Origin: Runella sp. MFBS21
GTDB taxonomy: Bacteria; Bacteroidota; Bacteroidia; Cytophagales; Spirosomataceae
Reading direction: 5' to 3'
Assembly (NCBI RefSeq): GCF_029433105.1
Contig: NZ_JARNTW010000002.1
Coordinates: forward strand, 413,744 to 477,743
Length of the DNA stretch: 64,000 bases
The position numbers and the translations under genes were made by a program. Below are positions 18,080 to 25,249 of this stretch, piece after piece. The notes below the pieces were generated by a model that made no database searches, was not told the origin of the DNA, and saw nothing but the letters and a program-made list of their open reading frames with translations. The stretch's first letter is position 1, and each line of letters starts with the position of its first letter.

Positions 18080-18757
18080 TTATTCTTGTTTGAGTACGTA
18101 CCCTACGCCATAATGAGTATGGATAAGTTTGACTTTAAAATCTTTGTCAATTTTTTTACGTAAGAGTGTAATATATACTTCGATGATGTTGGTACCTGTA
18201 TCGAAGCGGATATCCCATACTTTTTCGGCAATATCTACTTTCGACAATACTCTTTCAGAATTACGTAGTAAATACTCCAATAAGGAGTATTCTTTACCAG
18301 TGAGGTCGATGCGCTGATTTCCCCTAAAAACCTCGCGGGTGGTGAGGTTCATCTCTAAGTCGGCGTAGCGTAGTACATTGACTGAGATAGGCTCAGCTTG
18401 TATGCGTTTGGTAACGACCCTGATGCGAGCCAATAATTCTAAAAAATCAAAAGGCTTGACTAAATAATCGTCTGCTCCAGCATCAAATCCGATGAGTTTT
18501 TCTTCTAAAGCTCCTAGGGCTGTAAGCATGATAAAGGGTGTTTGTACTCCTTCTTGACGGAGTTCTTGGCAAAGTTGCACGCCGTTGATACCCGGAATGA
18601 TAATATCGGACACAATGACGTTGTATTCATTTTTACGAGCCAAGTGCTTTCCAATAAGTCCGTCGTAAGCAATATCTACCTCACAGCCATTCTCTTCCAA
18701 CCCTTTTCGCAGAGATTGAATAATTTTAATATCGTCTTCAATCAATAAAATTTTCAT
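18080..18757 (-). CDS. OmpR-family response regulator
   Basis: A 225-residue transcription factor. Residues 1-120 are a receiver domain with acidic pocket EDD, phospho-acceptor Asp in IVSDIIIPG (about residue 51), the Thr in MLTALG and Lys in LVKPFDF (about residue 101). Residues of about 128-225 form a winged helix with DLEMNLTTREVFRG, LTGKEYSLLEYLL and the C-terminal HTHYGVGYVL hairpin. Members of this class bind direct repeats at 10-11-bp spacing, which fits the arrays at 14,907, 16,068 and 16,647. It is first gene in the operon with the kinase. Confidence 0.96.
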   Translation of the reverse strand: MKILLIEDDIKIIQSLRKGLEENGCEVDIAYDGLIGKHLARKNEYNVIVSDIIIPGINGVQLCQELRQEGVQTPFIMLTALGALEEKLIGFDAGADDYLVKPFDFLELLARIRVVTKRIQAEPISVNVLRYADLEMNLTTREVFRGNQRIDLTGKEYSLLEYLLRNSERVLSKVDIAEKVWDIRFDTGTNIIEVYITLLRKKIDKDFKVKLIHTHYGVGYVLKQE

Positions 18758-18948
18758 ACTATCTAAGGCTTAATAAGGAGCTTCGACGCCAAAAATAAGG
18801 GAGAATGGCGATAATTAAGCAATTATTATATGGCTTTTGTAACTTTGGTCGTTGTTTTAAGAAGCTTCTCTGAGGGAACCAAAGCCTTTCAGAATGGTGT
18901 TGTCTCCAAGTGTTTCATTGAGTAAAAACCTAAAAAGTCATCTTACGA

Positions 18949-19704
18949 ATGAAAAAACTCGTGATGTTGGTAAGTGTAGGGGCCTTGTTGCTGATTGCGC
19001 TTGTTGGATTTCAAAAAAAAGATTCTCCTTTTTATCTCTCACTTACATCTGCTGATTCTGCTAACGATAGCGCGTCGGTTCATTTCAAACACAAGATAGT
19101 ATCTCTTCCTGAGTGGCAAACATTGTATGATTCTCTACATTTGCAAGAAGCGGGTTTATCGTTGGATGGTTTTCGTTTTGCATGGAATGGTTTTCAAAAA
19201 GCTAAATTTGAAAAACCAGTTTTAGCAATTGCTGATTTTAGTCAATCTTCGCGTCAAAAGCGCCTCTACGTCATTGATATCAAAGCCCGCAAGCTTATTT
19301 ATAATACTTACGTGGCTCATGGCCGTAATTCGGGTGAAGAATATGCCCGTAAATTCTCCAATCAAAATTCCTCTTATCAGTCTAGCCTTGGATTTTATAG
19401 AGCATTGACTACCTACCAAGGTAAGCACGGTCTTTCGCTCCGATTGCAAGGGCTTGAAGAAAATATTAATCACCGCGCCTACGAGAGAGCTATTGTGATG
19501 CATGGTGCCGACTACGTAAGTGAGGAGTTTATTCGTCGTACTGGTAGACTTGGTCGTAGTCAAGGGTGTCCAGCGGTGTCGGTAGCCGATACTCCTAAGT
19601 TGATTTCTTTGTTGTCAAACGGGGCGGGTCTTTTTTTGTATTATCCTGATATAGCCTATCTCAAAAAATCAAAGATGATAGGAATGTTCAGAAATGATTC
19701 CTAA
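18949..19704 (+). CDS. Murein L,D-transpeptidase-like protein (YkuD_2 type)
   Basis: A 251-residue exported protein with an N-terminal signal segment (residues 4-21). The catalytic region has the family pattern: FSQSSRQKRLYVIDIKARKL as the entry strand, then VAHGRNSGE, MHGADYVS, and GRSQGCPAVS with the nucleophilic Cys. This group is annotated as a murein L,D-transpeptidase catalytic-domain family and would form or edit peptidoglycan cross-links or anchor proteins. Its stop overlaps by 4 bp the stop of a second, unrelated-subgroup L,D-transpeptidase on the other strand. A TAACTTTG box at 18840-18847 could be its -7 promoter element. Confidence 0.88.
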   Translation: MKKLVMLVSVGALLLIALVGFQKKDSPFYLSLTSADSANDSASVHFKHKIVSLPEWQTLYDSLHLQEAGLSLDGFRFAWNGFQKAKFEKPVLAIADFSQSSRQKRLYVIDIKARKLIYNTYVAHGRNSGEEYARKFSNQNSSYQSSLGFYRALTTYQGKHGLSLRLQGLEENINHRAYERAIVMHGADYVSEEFIRRTGRLGRSQGCPAVSVADTPKLISLLSNGAGLFLYYPDIAYLKKSKMIGMFRNDS

Positions 19705-20864
19705 CTCCATTTGCGTTCCCACTGATACACGTCTTTGAAAAACACAAGCTGCCCATTTTCGTTGACATCAGCACCTAGATATAGTATAAAGACCGGGATT
19801 CGTTTTTTGAGAGGGTTTGATTGAGGCTCTTTATGAGTTTGTGGCTCATTCATAAAATCATCTTTCACCCAGTCCTTGCCAGCTAAGAAATTGGCGAGTT
19901 GGGCGGGGTTTTGAAGTCTTACACATCCGTGGCTACGCCAACGTTGTGTACTATCAAATAGAGTGCGGGCATTGGTATCGTGCAAATAAATCGCCAACGG
20001 ATTTTTGATGTTTACTTTCATGAGTCCTAGAGAATTTCCTTCGCCATTTTCTTGACGAAAACGATACGGGAAATTATCGGGGGTCATATCATCCCAGTCA
20101 ACTTCTTCATTATCCATTACTTCACCCTCTTTATTGATAACTTCAATACTATTGCGAGCTAGATAGTCGGCATCTTGCTTGATTTTTGGTAAAATCTCTT
20201 TGAGTGCAATATTTTTCGGAACATTCCAATAAGGATACATGATGACATTGGTAGCATAAGTATCTATACCGGGAGTAGGAGAGGAGGTTTTGCCTACTAC
20301 TACGCGCATTGCTATCTGTTGATTGCCGTCAGCATCCAATCCTTTAAGATAAGCCCCACGCGTATTGACAATCACTAAGCGGTCGGCATCTTGAGACTGA
20401 CGGTTTATCCAACGATAGGCATTCAACGACTCTGCTACGATAGCTGCACTATCGGTTTGATCTTGCTCTAAGAGGCGGCGGTAATGTTGTTTGAGTTGAG
20501 TATAAGAAGGAAAAGAAGGTTCAAGAGAAGGCAAAACCTTATCCGCATTTTTTCCTTTTTTGTCAACCAAAGCCCAACCGATTTCGCGGATGTGCGTAGA
20601 GTCAATAGGTTTTACTTTGGCGGTGTAGCGGAGATAGTGGGGTTTATGACCATAACTGATTTCTTCCAATAGTCCCCAAGCACTTTTGTTTTTGAGAGAA
20701 GAAGTATCTATGCCGATTTGTGAACTGTAATCCGCAATACGGCGGTAGGTGTCGGGTGCTTCTAATTCTTTGGTAAGATTTTCGTCCGTTTTTTCAATAG
20801 GTTTACAACTGTAGAATCCTATTAAAACAACCCAGGCTAAAGCAACTTGAATGACATTTTTCAT
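19701..20864 (-). CDS. L,D-transpeptidase lipoprotein, YkuD family
   Basis: A 387-residue lipoprotein with lipobox FYSC (Cys20). The C-terminal half carries the YkuD domain: RVVVGKTSSPTPGIDTYA, MYPYWNVPKNIALKEILP, and the catalytic SHGCVRLQNP with the Cys. Enzymes with this architecture (YcbB-like) make 3-3 cross-links in peptidoglycan. The long N-terminal part (residues 25-190) is helical with charged residues, as in the YcbB group. The frame extends to 21014, but the lipoprotein signal fixes the start at the ATG at 20864. It converges with the other transpeptidase gene. Confidence 0.9.
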   Translation of the reverse strand: MKNVIQVALAWVVLIGFYSCKPIEKTDENLTKELEAPDTYRRIADYSSQIGIDTSSLKNKSAWGLLEEISYGHKPHYLRYTAKVKPIDSTHIREIGWALVDKKGKNADKVLPSLEPSFPSYTQLKQHYRRLLEQDQTDSAAIVAESLNAYRWINRQSQDADRLVIVNTRGAYLKGLDADGNQQIAMRVVVGKTSSPTPGIDTYATNVIMYPYWNVPKNIALKEILPKIKQDADYLARNSIEVINKEGEVMDNEEVDWDDMTPDNFPYRFRQENGEGNSLGLMKVNIKNPLAIYLHDTNARTLFDSTQRWRSHGCVRLQNPAQLANFLAGKDWVKDDFMNEPQTHKEPQSNPLKKRIPVFILYLGADVNENGQLVFFKDVYQWERKWS

Positions 20865-21036
20865 AAAAAATAGAAGTAGTATCCTTCTAATGCTTAAAAT
20901 TGTCGTGCCATAAAGTATGCTTTTTATAATCTCCTCATCACAAGGAATATAAGCTGTAAGGAAGCTAAAATAGGAGAGCTGAATTGAATAAAAAATGGGG
21001 TGATAATTGCCCAAAAATCAGCAGAGGAGTAGCAAT

Positions 21037-21069
21037 AACGCAGGGAGCGTTCAAAACGCTCCCTGCGTT
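21037..21069 (-). terminator. Terminator of the 165-residue conserved gene
   Basis: A 15-bp perfect stem, AACGCAGGGAGCGTT (21037-21051) with AACGCTCCCTGCGTT (21055-21069), overlaps the last base of the stop codon at 21069. It separates this gene from the transpeptidase gene downstream on the same strand. Confidence 0.75.
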
Positions 21070-21566
21070 TATACATTTAAAGCAGCGAAATATTTTTTGA
21101 GCCAAGTGTTTTGAGCTTGGGCTTTCCAGCGCTTCATCCATTGAGCTTTGGTAGCTACTGTATTATCAAAAACTATAGAATCGGGGAGAATATCGCCTGT
21201 AGAGATTGCGGCTTTGATTTGCGAAACTGACACTGTCTGAAGATTATTGTCATCATCAAGATAAGCCAGTGAACGGTCAAAGAAATCAATCCCTAATTGT
21301 CCCCCAATTTCTTGCATCCACCTTGTGGATTTATCAATCGAACATCCGCTTGGTAGCTCTTTAGCCTCATCGACGGCAATCACCACAAATCGGTTTAAAA
21401 ATATCTTTCCTGAGGCTGTGAGTGCTAAACCATGAGCTTCCCAACCATCGAGAGCTGCGATGAGGGTTTCAGTGAGGGTACTAACCTCATCATGAGTCAA
21501 CGAGCGATTGGCTTGGTAAATCCAGACGCGGGCTTCAAAATCTATTTCGTCAAAAGGAAGATACAT
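21069..21566 (-). CDS. Conserved Bacteroidota protein, unknown
   Basis: A 165-residue soluble protein. It resembles a family seen across Bacteroidota that databases often label 'ABC transporter ATPase', a label I do not trust here because no Walker motif is visible. Recognisable stretches are EARVWIYQANR, FLNRFVVIAVDE, STRWMQEI and a C-terminal KAQWMKRWKAQAQNTWL. No signal peptide or membrane segment. Function unknown; the neighbour upstream is a Fe-S protein. Confidence 0.75.
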   Translation of the reverse strand: MYLPFDEIDFEARVWIYQANRSLTHDEVSTLTETLIAALDGWEAHGLALTASGKIFLNRFVVIAVDEAKELPSGCSIDKSTRWMQEIGGQLGIDFFDRSLAYLDDDNNLQTVSVSQIKAAISTGDILPDSIVFDNTVATKAQWMKRWKAQAQNTWLKKYFAALNV

Positions 21567-21657
21567 AGCTAAAATGTTTAGATTTTAAAAATTGTCACTG
21601 ATTGGCAGTGGCAAAAATAAATGAAGTGGATAGTAGCTTACCCGAATTTATACGCTA

Positions 21658-22446
21658 TTAACTTAAACTTTGTTCGACTAGTTCCGCGAGGTCATAGACT
21701 TTGACAGAGTCTTCCTTTTCTTTGTTTTTGATACCATCACTCATCATGACCATACAAAAAGGACAACCTACGGCAACCGTAGTAGCACCTGTTTCTAGTG
21801 CTTCTTCGATGCGTTCGATGTTGATGTCTTTTTTTCCCTTTTCTGGTTCTTTAAACATCTGAGCTCCGCCTGCGCCGCAGCACAGACCTTTGGCTTTAGT
21901 ACGTTTCATTTCTACCAAATCCACGTCGAGTGCTTCAAGTATGGAGCGAGGAGCTTCGTAGACGTCGTTGGCTCGGCCCAAATAACATGAATCGTGGAAG
22001 GTGATTTTGCGACCTTTAAAATCCCCGCCTCCTTCTATTTTGATTTTGCCCGCATTGATAAGTTGTTGTAAAAACTCTGAGTGATGTAGTACTTCATAAT
22101 GACCTCCCAAAGCTGGATATTCATTTTTGAGGGTATTGAAACAGTGAGGACAAGCCGTGACAATTTTTTTAACCCCATACATATCTAATACTTGTACATT
22201 GGCAACGGCTTGCATTTGAAACAAAAATTCATTGCCAGCACGGCGGGCAGGGTCGCCTGTACAAGATTCTTCGGTGCCTAGAACCGCAAATTTAATACCG
22301 ACTTTATTTAAAATTTTGACGAAAGCAACAGTGACTTTTTTGTATCGGTCATCGAAAGAGCCTGCACAACCCACCCAAAACAAAATTTCGGGCGTTTCGC
22401 CGTTGGCAGCCATTTCGGCCATAGTTGGAACTTTTATTTCACTCAT
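21658..22446 (-). CDS. Cysteine-rich CCG-domain Fe-S protein (HdrB/LutA-like)
   Basis: A 262-residue cytoplasmic protein with two cysteine-rich CCG-type motifs: the first half has FWVGCAGSFDDR, ACPHCFNTL; the second has FHDSCYLGRAN and LCCGAGGAQMF, plus VGCPFC. These bind iron-sulfur clusters in heterodisulfide reductase subunit B, glycolate oxidase GlcF and LutA. It is therefore part of an electron-transfer or lactate/glycolate-type oxidoreductase. No partner subunit is visible beside it; a 4Fe-4S partner gene may lie elsewhere. The 101-residue DUF3784-like gene is 38 bp upstream. Confidence 0.9.
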   Translation of the reverse strand: MSEIKVPTMAEMAANGETPEILFWVGCAGSFDDRYKKVTVAFVKILNKVGIKFAVLGTEESCTGDPARRAGNEFLFQMQAVANVQVLDMYGVKKIVTACPHCFNTLKNEYPALGGHYEVLHHSEFLQQLINAGKIKIEGGGDFKGRKITFHDSCYLGRANDVYEAPRSILEALDVDLVEMKRTKAKGLCCGAGGAQMFKEPEKGKKDINIERIEEALETGATTVAVGCPFCMVMMSDGIKNKEKEDSVKVYDLAELVEQSLS

Positions 22447-22484
22447 GGTTGATTCTTAGATTTTGATGAAAATTGGAGGTATTT

Positions 22485-22790
22485 TTATTTTTTTAAATAC
22501 TTCTGACCACCTATCAAATAAAGCAGGCTCATGATAACAATACCCGCCACAAAAATAAGGGGAAGAGCAATCTGCGCCGAATCTGTGTTCCAATAATTCA
22601 TTGCGATTCCGATGGATATCGACCAAATCCCCATCACAATGAGCCATTTCCCTGCCCATTTGGATAAGCCTGGTTTATTTTCGGTCGTAGATTCATCGAA
22701 GTTTGAAAGGAGCCAAATGGCCTGTTTCTGCCAAATATACCCTCCCAATACTATCAATAAGATTCCTATCAGTACAAAGGTTATCATCAT
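22485..22790 (-). CDS. Small membrane protein, DUF3784-like
   Basis: A 101-residue protein with three hydrophobic segments (residues 3-18, 48-65 and 73-93). The length, the opening MMITFVLIGILLIVLG and the charged loop followed by LSKWAGKWLIVMG fit DUF3784, a small membrane family of unknown function. It probably shares a transcript with the CCG protein 38 bp downstream. Confidence 0.75.
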   Translation of the reverse strand: MMITFVLIGILLIVLGGYIWQKQAIWLLSNFDESTTENKPGLSKWAGKWLIVMGIWSISIGIAMNYWNTDSAQIALPLIFVAGIVIMSLLYLIGGQKYLKK

Positions 22791-22908
22791 TTATAGATTA
22801 TATGTTGCAAAATCCACAATTTTATGAAAAACACAAAACCATTTGGGATGGTTGATTACATTTGCTACGAAAAATAGTTCAACCATCAAACGAAACATAC
22901 AACTAGCC

Positions 22909-23526
22909 TTGAAAAGCGTATATAAATCTCATCCTTGGCATGGTATTCCGTTGGGCGATAATGCTCCTCATACTGTCACTGCCTTTATCGAAATCGTACC
23001 TACCGATACTGTAAAATACGAAATTGACAAAACGACGGGCTATCTTAAAATAGACCGTCCCCAAAAATATTCTAACATTGTTCCGGCTTTATACGGCTTT
23101 GTACCTAAGACTTATTGCGGTGATGCCATCGCCGATTATGCGCGTCAGCAATCGGGGCGTGCCGACATCAAAGAGGGCGACGGTGACCCCCTCGACATCT
23201 GCGTACTTTGTGAAAGTACCATTCCACACGGTGACCTTATTTGTCAGGCAATTCCAATTGGGGGACTGCGTCTCATTGACAAAGGAGAGGCCGATGATAA
23301 AATCATCGCAGTCTTAAAAGATGACTTATTGTATAGCAAATACAAAGACATTACAGAGCTGCCTCAGAGCGTTGTCAATCGTCTTCAACATTACTTCTTG
23401 ACTTACAAAAACCTTCCAGGAGAACCGATGACTTGCGAAATTGCCAATGTATATGGCCGTGAAGAAGCCCATCAAGTGATTCGTCATTCGGTGACTGATT
23501 ATTTAAATAACTTCGGGATGCTCTAG
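22909..23526 (+). CDS. ppa: Inorganic pyrophosphatase, family I
   Basis: A soluble enzyme hydrolysing pyrophosphate to phosphate, about 205 residues from the chosen start. The active site motif GDGDPLDICVL with three Asp is present, as are YEIDKTTGYLKIDR, FVPKTYC and KDDLLYSKYKDI. The frame opens at 22843, with TTG as its first start-type codon, and contains no ATG before the conserved region (SHPWHG). The TTG at 22909 is taken as the likely start. A TACATTTG sequence at 22857-22864 resembles a -7 box and would lie upstream of it, but no -33 match is present. The start is the weak point of this annotation. Confidence 0.85.
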   Translation: MKSVYKSHPWHGIPLGDNAPHTVTAFIEIVPTDTVKYEIDKTTGYLKIDRPQKYSNIVPALYGFVPKTYCGDAIADYARQQSGRADIKEGDGDPLDICVLCESTIPHGDLICQAIPIGGLRLIDKGEADDKIIAVLKDDLLYSKYKDITELPQSVVNRLQHYFLTYKNLPGEPMTCEIANVYGREEAHQVIRHSVTDYLNNFGML

Positions 23527-23547
23527 GTCATCGTTCTGTTTGACAGT

Positions 23548-23595
23548 GACTTATTTGTTGATTTTAAGTCTAATTTGATAATTAACAAATAAGTC
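23548..23595. promoter_or_regulatory. 12-bp hairpin just before the start of the 184-residue gene
   Basis: GACTTATTTGTT (23548-23559) pairs with AACAAATAAGTC (23584-23595) around a 24-nt loop. The right arm ends 5 bp before the ATG at 23601, covering any ribosome landing site. It could be a terminator for the pyrophosphatase gene or a leader structure for the next gene. Confidence 0.45.
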
Positions 23596-23600
23596 GCGTC

Positions 23601-24155
23601 ATGGAAACAATTGCTACCTACGTCAAAGAAGTCTATTCTTCAAAAGATTTTGTTGTCACAATCAATGAACTTTTTGGGGAAACGCCCGCCAAAACAGAGC
23701 AAGTACTTGATTTGTCTTTGGCCTGCTTGATGGTTTGTTTAACCAAGCAAATGACTCATCCTATTGGTAAAACCATCGCCTCCAATAAAATATTAACGGC
23801 CAATGTCCCTAGTCTGGAAGCAGAACTTTTGTCAGATGCTGCTTACCTTTCACACATCGCCTTGAAAGGCGACCAGCTTTTAGGTGGCCTCTTACCTAGT
23901 CAGAAAAGCTCCATTGTCAATCTGTTGGTGATGCACACCAAAGTACGCCGTGAACCTGCTTCGTTTTTACTAGGAGTGCTTACTTACGTTTTGGTGTCAA
24001 AATTGCAAGCTGTAGTAGCTAAAGCCCACAAAATAGATGAGCTTTCAACCTTCCTCAATCGACAAGTTGTAGAATGGAGCGCCCCTCGTCTCTCTTTTAA
24101 AGATATAGAGGTGCTAGGAGCATCTTCGCTTTTTGTTCGCCCTCAATACGCCTGA
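23601..24155 (+). CDS. Conserved helical protein, unknown (DUF937-like?)
   Basis: A 184-residue, mostly helical, soluble protein with no signal peptide. The segment ALKGDQLLGGLLPSQKSSIVNLL resembles parts of DUF937-type proteins, but I am not confident of the family. It lies 74 bp downstream of the pyrophosphatase gene on the same strand, with a hairpin in between, and converges with the hydrolase gene at 24157 with a 1-bp gap. Confidence 0.65.
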   Translation: METIATYVKEVYSSKDFVVTINELFGETPAKTEQVLDLSLACLMVCLTKQMTHPIGKTIASNKILTANVPSLEAELLSDAAYLSHIALKGDQLLGGLLPSQKSSIVNLLVMHTKVRREPASFLLGVLTYVLVSKLQAVVAKAHKIDELSTFLNRQVVEWSAPRLSFKDIEVLGASSLFVRPQYA

Positions 24156-24156
24156 T

Positions 24157-25137
24157 TTACTTAAATACGATTTCTTTTAGAAATTTTTCACTTTCTGAGA
24201 CCACACTTTGAAGGTCTTTGGAAGTAAAATGTGATGCAATGACGTGAGCACCCGTATTGGGCAACGCCTTTTGCCGTTTTTGGGCAGTAGGAGTGCCAAG
24301 TTCTTCAAAGGCTTCTTGCATTGCTGCTACTGATACGACTTTATCTTGGTTGTTATCATCTTTATAATAATACAAAATCAAAGTAGGTACTTTGATTTTG
24401 CCAAAAAGTTCGGGAGTGGCTATTGCATCCATACTTTGCTGGAGGGTCATTAGCCCATTGGTGTGATGTGATGTAAGCCAATATTGGGTTCTTTCGGGTT
24501 CTAAATGTGTATAATTGAGGTGAGAACCCGCAAAAAGCGTTAATAGCTGCTGCCCCCAAGGGCCGGTAATCATTCCTAAACCATTTACTTTAAAGCAAGG
24601 AGAATAAAGCAACAGAGCTTTGATTTCGGGGTGATAAGCCGCCAAGTAGCTACTCAATAATCCCCCTGCCGAGCATCCTATCAAAATCACACTATCACCC
24701 AGTGCTTTTCCTACAGCGAGAGCGTGTTTGGCTCCCTCCAGAAAATTTTCGGGAGTCAGGTTTTTGAATGCATCCGGGTCTTTGAGTCCGGCATCTTTGA
24801 GACGAGCCAAGTAGAGATTACAGCCGTATTTTTGAGCCAACTGCCGATGCACAGGGTCTCCCTCTGCCCAACTTGCGCCAAATCCATGAATATACACAAT
24901 ACTATAGCGGGTTTTTTGTTTTTTTGCGGTATCAGCCCAAATGATGCGCGCTTCGTTGTCGAGTTTAAGATGGAAAGAAGCTTCCGAATTTTGAATCGAT
25001 TTTTCGAGTTGAGACAAATCAGAAGTAATAACTGGTAGCGTAGGAGATAAAATGGCTTTGGGTGGACGTGGGCCAACAAAGTAAACCAAAACAAGACTCA
25101 CAAGGACAATTGCAGTCCATTTCAAAAACTTTTTCAT
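24157..25137 (-). CDS. Alpha/beta hydrolase, membrane-anchored or secreted
   Basis: A 326-residue alpha/beta hydrolase fold enzyme with an N-terminal hydrophobic segment (residues 3-23). The oxyanion region is VYIHGFGASWAEGD. The nucleophile elbow is GCSAGG near residue 175. An acidic residue follows in YYYKDDNNQDKVV and the catalytic His is probably in TGAHVIASHF. Substrate unknown; it may be an esterase or thioesterase-like lipase. The frame extends to 25182, but the ATG at 25137 starts the signal segment. It diverges from the GH2 gene across 112 bp. Confidence 0.88.
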   Translation of the reverse strand: MKKFLKWTAIVLVSLVLVYFVGPRPPKAILSPTLPVITSDLSQLEKSIQNSEASFHLKLDNEARIIWADTAKKQKTRYSIVYIHGFGASWAEGDPVHRQLAQKYGCNLYLARLKDAGLKDPDAFKNLTPENFLEGAKHALAVGKALGDSVILIGCSAGGLLSSYLAAYHPEIKALLLYSPCFKVNGLGMITGPWGQQLLTLFAGSHLNYTHLEPERTQYWLTSHHTNGLMTLQQSMDAIATPELFGKIKVPTLILYYYKDDNNQDKVVSVAAMQEAFEELGTPTAQKRQKALPNTGAHVIASHFTSKDLQSVVSESEKFLKEIVFK

Positions 25138-25249
25138 AGGGCTTGGGGAAGGAGAGAATCTCCGCAAATGTAAAGAAAGCATTAGTTTTTCATCAAAAAC
25201 TACTTTAAATAAAAGTTAATATTCTGATTCCAACCCTAATCTTCTCTTT

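Noticed and set aside
18918-18950. TAAAAA boxes before the first L,D-transpeptidase gene
   Set aside because: Spacing is 8 bp rather than 11 bp and the units are weak, so they do not fit the array pattern.
25205-25219. TTAA boxes 11 bp apart upstream of the GH2 gene
   Set aside because: Only two units are present, which is expected by chance in AT-rich DNA; not counted with the four arrays.
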